Position numbers and translations under genes: made by a program
Origin: Prevotella pectinovora
GTDB taxonomy: Bacteria; Bacteroidota; Bacteroidia; Bacteroidales; Bacteroidaceae
Length of the DNA stretch: 64,000 bases
Assembly: GCF_000834015.1 (NCBI RefSeq)
Contig: NZ_JXQI01000062.1
Coordinates: 62,001 to 126,000 of the forward strand
Reading direction: 5' to 3'
Part shown: positions 51,912 to 59,422 of the stretch, piece after piece
Position numbering within the stretch: the stretch's first letter is position 1
Layout of the letters: each line of letters opens with the position of its first letter
The notes under the pieces: generated by a model
Told to the model about the DNA's origin: nothing
Databases searched by the model: none
The model's input: the letters and a program-made list of their open reading frames with translations, nothing else

Positions 51912-53228
51912 ATGAAAGTAATGAAATTCGGAGGCACATCTGTTGGTTCTCCAGAGAGGATGAAAAGTGTCTCAAAATTGATAACTAGCAGTGGTGAACC
52001 TGTTGTCATCGTGTTGTCAGCGATGTCGGGAACCACAAACTCATTGGTCGAGATATCCAATTATCTGTACAGGAAGAATCCGGAAGGCGCCAACGAAGTG
52101 ATAAACCGCCTTGAACAGAAATACATGTCACACGTAGAAGATTTGTATTCTACAGAAAAATGGAAAAAGGAAACGCGTAGTTTTCTCCGTGAGGAATTCA
52201 ATTATCTACGTTCGTTCACAAAAGACCTCTTCACTAGTTTTGAGGAGAAGAGCATAGTGGCACAGGGTGAGATCATGAGTACGAACATGGTCGTGAACTA
52301 CCTGAAAGAATGCGGAGTCGATGCAGAGTTGTTGTCGGCACTTGATTTCATGCGCACAGACAAGAACGGCGAACCTGACACATCGTATATCAAGGAGAAA
52401 TTGACCGCTTTGCTTGAGGAAGTCAAAGGAAAGCAAATCTATATAACACAAGGTTTCATATGCCGTAATGCCTATGGCGAGATAGACAACTTGCAGAGAG
52501 GCGGCAGCGACTACACCGCTTCGCTTATCGGAGCTGCGATAAACGCCGAAGAGATACAGATATGGACAGACATTGACGGAATGCACAACAACGACCCACG
52601 CATCGTTGACGGTACAGAAGCCGTAAGGCAGCTTCACTTTGAGGAGGCAGCAGAGCTTGCCTATTTCGGTGCCAAGATCCTGCATCCTACTTGCATCCAG
52701 CCTGCAAAATATGCCGGCATCCCCGTACGCCTTCTGAACACGATGGAACCGGAAGCTCAAGGCACTATCATAGATAATGTAACTTTGAGGGGGAAAATCA
52801 AGGCAGTAGCTGCAAAAGACAATATCACGGCTATCAAGATAAAGAGCAGCCGCATGCTTCTGGCTACTGGCTTCTTGAGAAAAGTCTTTGAGATTTTCGA
52901 GAGCTACCAGACGGCAATCGACATGGTGGCAACCAGCGAGGTCGGCGTTTCGATGAGTATAGACAACGACACCCATCTGGCTGAAATAGTGGATGAATTG
53001 AAGAAGTATGGCACTGTGACCGTAGACACCGACATGTGCATTGTCTGCGTTGTCGGAGATCTTGACTGGAGCAATGTAGGCTTTGAGACGCTCGCCACGG
53101 ATGCATTGAAGAACATCCCCGTGAGAATGATTTCATATGGCGGCAGCAATTACAACATTTCATTTCTCATCCGGGAAAGCGACAAGAAGGCTGCGCTCCA
53201 GAGCTTGAGCGACACTCTCTTCAAATAA
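51912..53228 (+). CDS. lysC: Aspartate kinase
   Basis: First step of the aspartate pathway to lysine, threonine and methionine. From the ATG at 51912 there are 438 residues, starting MKVMKFGGTSVGSPERM. NLQRGGSDYTASLIGAAI (about 200-217) and IWTDIDGMHNNDPRIV (about 222-237) are kinase motifs. Two C-terminal ACT domains (about 300-438) suggest feedback control by an end product, probably lysine given the next gene. The frame extends upstream to a TTG inside ftsE, but the ATG gives the standard N-terminus. There is no homoserine dehydrogenase fusion. Confidence 0.94.
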   Translation: MKVMKFGGTSVGSPERMKSVSKLITSSGEPVVIVLSAMSGTTNSLVEISNYLYRKNPEGANEVINRLEQKYMSHVEDLYSTEKWKKETRSFLREEFNYLRSFTKDLFTSFEEKSIVAQGEIMSTNMVVNYLKECGVDAELLSALDFMRTDKNGEPDTSYIKEKLTALLEEVKGKQIYITQGFICRNAYGEIDNLQRGGSDYTASLIGAAINAEEIQIWTDIDGMHNNDPRIVDGTEAVRQLHFEEAAELAYFGAKILHPTCIQPAKYAGIPVRLLNTMEPEAQGTIIDNVTLRGKIKAVAAKDNITAIKIKSSRMLLATGFLRKVFEIFESYQTAIDMVATSEVGVSMSIDNDTHLAEIVDELKKYGTVTVDTDMCIVCVVGDLDWSNVGFETLATDALKNIPVRMISYGGSNYNISFLIRESDKKAALQSLSDTLFK

Positions 53229-53273
53229 AGAAAAGCAATAAACGACACACAACAACGACACACAACACGAAGA

Positions 53274-54443
53274 ATGAAAGGAATATTCCCCGTTGACAAG
53301 TTCATGGAAATCGAAACTCCGTTTTATTTCTATGACACGTCCCTCTTGAGCAAGACTTTAGAGGAGATAAACAGAGAGGCAGGCAGACACGATAATTTCC
53401 GTGTCCATTATGCAGTCAAGGCAAATGCCAACCCCAAGATACTGAATGTAATCCGCCATTACGGACTTGGCGCCGACTGCGTGAGTGGAGGTGAGATAAA
53501 GGCGGCCCTGCGTAGTGGTTTTCCGCATGACAGGATAGTCTTTGCCGGTGTAGGCAAAAGCGATTGGGAAATAGCGCTTGGCATAGACAACGACATACAA
53601 TGTTTCAATGTCGAAAGCATCCCTGAGCTTGAGGTGATTGATGAAATCGCCAGGGCGAAGGGCAAAATCGCGAATGTGGCATTCAGGATAAACCCTGATG
53701 TAGGTGCCCATACCCATGCTAACATAACCACAGGTCTGGCAGAGAACAAGTTCGGAATACCTATGGAGGAGATGGAACCGGTAATCCGTCTTGCAGTCAA
53801 CATGAAGAACGTGAAGTTCAGAGGATTGCATTTCCATATAGGTTCACAGATTCTCGACATGGGCGACTTTGAGGCGTTGTGCAATCGCATCAACGACCTC
53901 CAGCAACAGCTTGAGCGCCATCATATTATAGTTGAGTCATTGAATGTAGGCGGAGGTCTCGGAATTGACTATCATGAGCCTGACAGAGCCTCTGTTCCCG
54001 ACTTCAAGGGGTATTTCAACACGTATGCCAGATTCCTGAAGCTTCGTCCTCATCAGACTTTGCATTTCGAGCTGGGGCGTGCTGTAGTAGGTCAATGTGG
54101 GTCGTTGATTACCAGAGTGTTGTATGTCAAGGATGGAGTTTCCAAGAAGTTCCTTATCCTTGATGCCGGAATGACAGATCTGATAAGACCGGCTTTGTAT
54201 CAGGCCTATCATAAGATAGAGAACATTTCAAGCGACGGGCCTATGGAGACCTACGATGTGGTCGGACCGATCTGCGAGTCGAGCGACGTGTTTGCAAAGG
54301 CGGCAGACTTGAATTGTAGTAGGAGAGGGGATTTTATAGCCATCCGGTCGGCAGGTGCCTATGGAGAGATTATGGCTTCACAGTACAACTGCAGGAAGTT
54401 GCCTGACGGTTACGTGTCTGAGGAGCTGAATATAGATTATTAA
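53274..54443 (+). CDS. lysA: Diaminopimelate decarboxylase
   Basis: PLP enzyme making L-lysine from meso-diaminopimelate. The 389-residue product has the PLP lysine at K49 in FRVHYAVKANANPKIL (about 42-57). GGEIKAALRSGF, GLHFHIGSQILDM (about 184-196) and NVGGGLGID (about 224-232) line the barrel. The C-terminal half has LELGRAVVGQCG-type residues and GPICESSDVFAK (about 330-341), where the Cys completes the partner active site. It starts 45 bases after lysC; the two control entry and exit of the lysine branch. Confidence 0.94.
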   Translation: MKGIFPVDKFMEIETPFYFYDTSLLSKTLEEINREAGRHDNFRVHYAVKANANPKILNVIRHYGLGADCVSGGEIKAALRSGFPHDRIVFAGVGKSDWEIALGIDNDIQCFNVESIPELEVIDEIARAKGKIANVAFRINPDVGAHTHANITTGLAENKFGIPMEEMEPVIRLAVNMKNVKFRGLHFHIGSQILDMGDFEALCNRINDLQQQLERHHIIVESLNVGGGLGIDYHEPDRASVPDFKGYFNTYARFLKLRPHQTLHFELGRAVVGQCGSLITRVLYVKDGVSKKFLILDAGMTDLIRPALYQAYHKIENISSDGPMETYDVVGPICESSDVFAKAADLNCSRRGDFIAIRSAGAYGEIMASQYNCRKLPDGYVSEELNIDY

Positions 54444-54476
54444 CTTAAAACTTGGTTATAAGGAAGGCAGTATAAA

Positions 54477-55643
54477 ATGTTAGTAGTTGATGATAAGACA
54501 ATGGTGTTAGGAGGCGTTGCAATATTGCTTGCGCTTTTGTCTCCAATCGTAAACGCATTGATTCTGAAATTGAAGGTAGGGAAGTCAGACATTGACGGCT
54601 CCTCATTGCCTGTCAACGATGTTTCATTGCCCGGCATTTCAGTAGTCATGACTGTTGATGACGAGGGTGAAGACCTCAAGAAGAATCTGCCACAATGGCT
54701 TGACCAGTCGTATGGCGGCAAATATCAGGTCATTGTAGTCGTTTCGGGCAACGACCCTCAGGTTGAGTCAATCCTCAAGCGATATTCGGGTTCCCCGTCG
54801 CTATACACCACTTTCATCCCGTCTTCGTCCCGCTATATGAGCAGGAAGAAGCTTGCCGTGACCATTGGCGTGAAGGCAGCCAGATACGACTGGGTGCTCT
54901 TGACGGATGTGGATTGCTATCCGGAGAAAGCCACATTCCTTGACTCCATATCCCGCAGGTCCATATCCGGCGATTGCCAGATGGTGTTGGGCTACAGCAA
55001 TTTCAGCTCCGACGCCCCGTCAGCCCGTCTCTTCGACAACACCTACAGTCTCTATCGCCAGTTGGCCCTGTCGCAAAGAGGCAGGACAGCAGGCTATTCC
55101 GGCAAAGTAGTACTGTTCAGAAAATCCATGTTCATCGAGGGCAAGGGCTATGACGGGAATCTGAAATACACGAGAGGCGAGTTTGAATTCCTGGCAAACA
55201 AATTCTCCACGGAATCCAACACGCTGGTCTTTGCATCCCCCGACGCTATGGTGATAGAAGACACCCCGTCTCACAAGGGTTGGACAAACAAGTGTCTCAA
55301 TTATCTTGCAATACGCAAGACGCTTCGCAACTCCAGACTCCCGAGGTTCACATTCAATCTTGGCATAGTTTCCATGCTGTCGGCCAACATCCTGCTTACC
55401 GCCCTGATAGCCTGTTCAGCCATCGCCCGGATGTGGATACTCTGCGGCTGTGCGGTCTTTGCGTTGCTCCTGTCGTTCGTTCTGCGCACGGTGATTCTGT
55501 CCGTCCGCCTGCGCCCGTATCTTCACGGAATGTCGTTCGTCAAATTATGGTGGCTGGAACAGACGCTACCTTTCAGAAACTGCATGAGACTGCTGAAATA
55601 TCGTTTCGCCGACAAATATGACTTCATAAGCCACAAGCTTTAA
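54477..55643 (+). CDS. Membrane glycosyltransferase, family 2
   Basis: A 388-residue GT-A enzyme tethered to the membrane. An N-terminal helix (about 9-30) precedes GISVVMTVDDEGEDLKKNLP (about 53-72). The catalytic core has SRYMSRKKLAVTIGVKAARY, then WVLLTDVDCYP (about 139-149) with the metal-binding DVD. Two or three C-terminal helices (about 295-345) follow. Donor and acceptor cannot be told. It starts 33 bases after lysA; the next gene also looks like a glycosyltransferase, so an envelope polymer is a reasonable guess. Confidence 0.8.
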   Translation: MLVVDDKTMVLGGVAILLALLSPIVNALILKLKVGKSDIDGSSLPVNDVSLPGISVVMTVDDEGEDLKKNLPQWLDQSYGGKYQVIVVVSGNDPQVESILKRYSGSPSLYTTFIPSSSRYMSRKKLAVTIGVKAARYDWVLLTDVDCYPEKATFLDSISRRSISGDCQMVLGYSNFSSDAPSARLFDNTYSLYRQLALSQRGRTAGYSGKVVLFRKSMFIEGKGYDGNLKYTRGEFEFLANKFSTESNTLVFASPDAMVIEDTPSHKGWTNKCLNYLAIRKTLRNSRLPRFTFNLGIVSMLSANILLTALIACSAIARMWILCGCAVFALLLSFVLRTVILSVRLRPYLHGMSFVKLWWLEQTLPFRNCMRLLKYRFADKYDFISHKL

Positions 55644-55780
55644 GTCCCTCGCCCAAACGGCCATCAATCGGCTTGTAAAAAAGCAAAGGCTGCAAGCAGT
55701 CATAAAATGTAACATCAATGATGAGCGTTTGGGCGTTAAAAAGCCAGTGCGATGCAATATATCCCGTTCCACAACGTTAT

Positions 55781-55895
55781 AACAATAGACGATAATTGGA
55801 GTTGCCCCAAACTATAGGCAATAATGAGAGTTGCCCACAACAATAGACGATGATGAGGTTGACCCCAACAATATACGATAATGAGAGTTGACCAA
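55781..55895. repeat. Four tandem copies of a 28-30 bp unit
   Basis: Units at 55781-55810, 55811-55838, 55839-55866 and 55867-55895 share AACAATAGACGATAATGAGA followed by GTTGNCCCCAA, with small differences. The array fills the gap just before the gene at 55927. Confidence 0.8.
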
Positions 55896-55926
55896 AATAC
55901 TGAATTGATTTTTAAAAGCATGTGCC

Positions 55927-57195
55927 ATGAATATACTCCATTGCATTCCACGTTCAGATTCAGGTTCAATACGGCAGACCCTGCTTGACGACTTGTTTTC
56001 GTTCAACACACAAGACCTCTCTAATTATGTGTTGACAGACAAGTCACAGCAATCTGAATTTGCAGCATGCGTAGGGACAGACAAGGTATATTGTTTCTCC
56101 TCCTCCCGTCCATGGATCAAGGGAGGCAAGAAACAGTTCAGGCATGTCGTTGCCGCTACCTCGGCAGAGATAATCCACATACATTCATTTGCAGACCTGT
56201 ATTCTCTTCAGATCATGAGATGGGCCTTTGCTATGAGGATTCCCGTGGTCTTCTCCCCATACAACTCGATGATGCCCTGGCATTTGAGCAACATCCCTCT
56301 GCCCCTGAGGCTGAAGAGGACGATAGTTTCCCGGATGCTTCTCAAGCACACCGGAGCCACTGTCCTCACAAGCTCCAACCAGGAAACGGAGCGTATGAAG
56401 CAGATGTTCCGTCATGCGTTGGGCAGTTCGGGCCGCCTTTCCGTGGCCACCCGCATCAAGAGCATCAACGGTGAAGCAGACACCCTGCGCCTCGCATCCA
56501 CCATGTTCTCCGTATACCGGAAGATCATCGACAGCAATCCCTTCTGGCTGATGAGCGAAAAAGACGTATATATAGAAAACGGTCTGGCGGCATTGGGAGC
56601 CATACTGTCTTCCGGCAAGGATGCCGACACCGTATTCCTGCCCCTGCAGAAGATAAAGTCAGAGCTCGCCACCCTTTCCGCCGAGCATTGGCGACGCATC
56701 CAGCTTCATTCCTCAGACCAGGACATTCTTCCCGAGGTGCGCATGGCCTACGAGTCGCTGATGGGCACACCCGGCGAGTTCGACCCCCAGACTGTGGACC
56801 GCCATTCTGTGGTTGCCTTCAGGAGCGAACTGAAAAGGGACAAGCCTTCGATAAAGACATCCAGAATGCATCAGGTTTCCGAGGACTATTCAGAATACAA
56901 GAGCGAACTTCTCCTCTGCGTCATGCTTCTCAACATGAAGCACCTGACAGACACCCGAAGAGTGACGCGCAGAAACCTTTCCGACCTGTATCTCTATGCA
57001 AGGTTTGAAGACTACAACGAATATGTGCTCGAAGAGATGCTTTCAGATCTGGGCATACTGGAGTTCAGTTCCCGCATCCTCACACTCCTCGTCCACAGCA
57101 TGTTCCTTGAAAAAGGGCATGTACCCGTAAAACTTTCACGTGAAAAGGATTTATGCAAAATGCAGAAGCAACTTTTCAAATCCAATATAATGTGA
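55927..57195 (+). CDS. Glycosyltransferase-like protein, family uncertain
   Basis: A 422-residue protein starting MNILHCIPRSDSGSIRQTLL. The N-terminal third resembles a GT-B Rossmann domain: SAEIIHIHSFADLYSLQIMR (about 80-99) and RIPVVFSPYNSMMPWHL (about 104-120), then a VLTSSNQETERMK strand-helix. The later part is helical and Arg/Glu-rich, without the donor-binding E-x7-E pattern I would expect, so I am unsure that it is catalytic. The last residues (MQKQLFKSNIM) and the stop are encoded inside the first unit of a 32-bp tandem repeat. Confidence 0.55.
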   Translation: MNILHCIPRSDSGSIRQTLLDDLFSFNTQDLSNYVLTDKSQQSEFAACVGTDKVYCFSSSRPWIKGGKKQFRHVVAATSAEIIHIHSFADLYSLQIMRWAFAMRIPVVFSPYNSMMPWHLSNIPLPLRLKRTIVSRMLLKHTGATVLTSSNQETERMKQMFRHALGSSGRLSVATRIKSINGEADTLRLASTMFSVYRKIIDSNPFWLMSEKDVYIENGLAALGAILSSGKDADTVFLPLQKIKSELATLSAEHWRRIQLHSSDQDILPEVRMAYESLMGTPGEFDPQTVDRHSVVAFRSELKRDKPSIKTSRMHQVSEDYSEYKSELLLCVMLLNMKHLTDTRRVTRRNLSDLYLYARFEDYNEYVLEEMLSDLGILEFSSRILTLLVHSMFLEKGHVPVKLSREKDLCKMQKQLFKSNIM

Positions 57196-57290
57196 AGAAG
57201 TAACTTTTCAAATCCATATGATATGGAGCAGCAGCTTTTCAACTCCAATATAATATGAAGAAACAACTTTTCAAATCTAATATAATATGA
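57164..57290. repeat. Four tandem copies of a 32-bp unit bridging a stop codon and the fbp start
   Basis: Units at 57164-57195, 57196-57227, 57228-57258 (31 bp) and 57259-57290 follow AGAAGCAACTTTTCAAATCC then AATATAATATGA. A partial fifth unit runs into fbp. Unit 1 contains the end of the upstream gene; unit 4 contains the fbp ATG. Unit 3-4 encodes a mini-frame MKKQLFKSNII. Confidence 0.88.
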
Positions 57291-59275
57291 AGAAAAACTT
57301 AAACCAACCGCAAGAGAACGAACTGCAGTATCTGCAGTTGTTGTCAAAGACCTTCCCTACCATTGCGGATGCGAGCACGGAGATAATAAACCTCCAGGCC
57401 ATCCTCAATCTGCCTAAGGGAACAGAGCATTTCCTTGCCGACATCCACGGCGCCTACGAGTCATTCCAGCATGTGCTGAAGAATGCTTCGGGCAACATCA
57501 AGAGAAAAGTGAACGAGCTTTTCGGCAACCAGATCCGCGATACGGAGCTCCGCGACCTCTGCACTCTCATCTATTATCCCGAGCAGAAGCTCGAGATGGT
57601 GAAGCTCGTAGAGGAAGACATCAACGACTGGTACCACATCACCATCCACCAGCTTGTCACCATCTGCCGCGATGTGTCGAGCAAATACACCCGTTCGAAA
57701 GTCAGGAAATCCCTGCCCAAGGAGTTCTCCTACATCATCCAGGAGCTTCTGCATGAGCATTCCGACGACATCGACAAGGCGGGCTACGTGACTGCCGTCA
57801 TCGACAGCATGATAGAGACCGACAGCGCCGACGACTTCATCATCGCCATCGCCCACGTTATCCAGCGCCTTGCCATTGACCGGCTCCATATTCTGGGCGA
57901 CATCTACGACCGCGGTCCTGCCGCCCACAAGATATTGAACCTTCTCACCCATTACCACAACTGGGACATCCAGTGGGGCAACCACGACATGCTGTGGATG
58001 GGAGCCTGTGCCGGCAACGACGCCTGCATCACCAACGTGGTGAGAATCTCGCTGCGCTATGCTAACCTCACCACCCTGGAGGAGGGCTACGGAATAAACC
58101 TGCTGCCCCTTGCCACTTTCGCCATGGAGACCTACAAGGACGACCCATGCCTGGAATTCATCCCGAAGACCTCAGGCGGCACTGGCGTTCTCGATGAGAA
58201 GACTGTTCGCCTCATCGCCATGATGCACAAAGCCATCTCCGTAATCCAGTTCAAGGTGGAAGCCGCCTTGATAAAGAAGCACCCTGAGTGGAAGATGAAA
58301 GACCGCATGCTCTTCAACAACGTTGACTACGACAAGGGCGTGTGCACAATCGGCGGCAAGGAATATGCCATGAAGAGCTGCCTGTTCCCCACGGTAGACC
58401 CCAAGCATCCCAACGTGCTGACGAAGGAAGAGGAGGAACTCATGAAGAAGCTCCACCATTCGTTCACCGTGAGCGAGAAGCTGCGCAACCATATAGAGCT
58501 GCTGCTCAGCCACGGCTGTATGTACAACATCACCAACAACAACCTGCTCTTCCATGCTTCGGTGCCTCTCAACGACGACGGCTCCCTGAAGGAAGTGGAG
58601 CTGTTCGGTGGCAAGAAATACAGCGGCAGGGAGCTGATGCACCATACGGGTCTCCTCGTGCGTGCGGCGTTCCAGAACGACAGTTCCGAGGCAATGCGTG
58701 ATTTCGCGCGCGACTATTTCATGTATCTGTGGTGCGGTCCCGACTCCACACTCTTCGACAAGTCCAAGATGGCCACCTTCGAGCGTTATTTCCTTGAAGA
58801 CGCCGAGACCCACAAGGAGTATAAGGGCAACTATTTCAAGATGAGAGACAACGAAGAAGTGGTGGACAGGATTCTCGACGCCTTCGAGGTGCGCCATCCC
58901 AACCGCCACATCATCAACGGCCACGTGCCCGTGCATGCCGGAAGCGGCGAGAACCCGATAAAGGCCAACGGCAAGCTGATGGTCATCGACGGCGGTTTCT
59001 CCAAGGCCTACCACAAGGAGACGGGCATTGCCGGCTACACGCTCATCTATCACAGCCGCGGCTTCTTCCTTGTGCAGCACGAGCCGTTCACGAGCGAGGA
59101 GGATGCCATCAAGCGCGGCACCGACATCAAGAGTTTCACCAAGATCGTGGAGATGTCTTCTCACAGGATGCTCGTTGCCGACACCGACATCGGCGATGAC
59201 CTGCGCGGCCAGATCGAATATCTCAAGAAGCTCCTCTATGCCTACAGGTATGGATGGATAAAGGAGCGCGGATAG
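57287..59275 (+). CDS. fbp: Class III fructose-1,6-bisphosphatase
   Basis: Gluconeogenic phosphatase of the FBPase class III type found in Bacteroidetes and Firmicutes, unrelated to E. coli Fbp. The 662-residue length is normal. Metallophosphoesterase motifs are in order: FLADIHGAYESFQH (about 48-61), LHILGDIYDRGP (about 199-210), IQWGNHDMLWMGA (about 229-241) and the later HIINGHVPVHAG (about 542-553) with VIDGGFSKAYHKETG (about 565-579). The start MKKNLNQPQENELQYLQLLS lies at the end of the 32-bp repeat. Codon use is G+C-rich compared with the first 50 kb. It is convergent with the NfnAB-type gene. Confidence 0.95.
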   Translation: MKKNLNQPQENELQYLQLLSKTFPTIADASTEIINLQAILNLPKGTEHFLADIHGAYESFQHVLKNASGNIKRKVNELFGNQIRDTELRDLCTLIYYPEQKLEMVKLVEEDINDWYHITIHQLVTICRDVSSKYTRSKVRKSLPKEFSYIIQELLHEHSDDIDKAGYVTAVIDSMIETDSADDFIIAIAHVIQRLAIDRLHILGDIYDRGPAAHKILNLLTHYHNWDIQWGNHDMLWMGACAGNDACITNVVRISLRYANLTTLEEGYGINLLPLATFAMETYKDDPCLEFIPKTSGGTGVLDEKTVRLIAMMHKAISVIQFKVEAALIKKHPEWKMKDRMLFNNVDYDKGVCTIGGKEYAMKSCLFPTVDPKHPNVLTKEEEELMKKLHHSFTVSEKLRNHIELLLSHGCMYNITNNNLLFHASVPLNDDGSLKEVELFGGKKYSGRELMHHTGLLVRAAFQNDSSEAMRDFARDYFMYLWCGPDSTLFDKSKMATFERYFLEDAETHKEYKGNYFKMRDNEEVVDRILDAFEVRHPNRHIINGHVPVHAGSGENPIKANGKLMVIDGGFSKAYHKETGIAGYTLIYHSRGFFLVQHEPFTSEEDAIKRGTDIKSFTKIVEMSSHRMLVADTDIGDDLRGQIEYLKKLLYAYRYGWIKERG

Positions 59276-59280
59276 GGGGG

Positions 59281-59410
59281 CTATATCTCCTATATCTCCT
59301 ATATCTCCTATAAGACTTATAGGACTTATAGGACTTATAGGACTTATAGGACTGATAAAACCTATATCTCCTATAAGTCCTATCAGTCTTATTAGTCCTA
59401 TCAGCTATAT
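59281..59410. repeat. 9-bp tandem repeats between fbp and the NfnAB-type gene
   Basis: CTATATCTC occurs three times in a row (59281-59307), then GACTTATAG four times (59314-59349), then diverged and partly inverted versions (CCTATAAGTCCTATCAGTC) to about 59410. The array fills most of the gap between convergent genes and has no coding sense. Confidence 0.85.
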
Positions 59411-59422
59411 CCAGGCTGGGCA

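Noticed and set aside
58172..59164. 330-codon minus-strand frame opposite fbp
   Set aside because: High G+C creates long antisense frames; fbp motifs on the plus strand are unambiguous.
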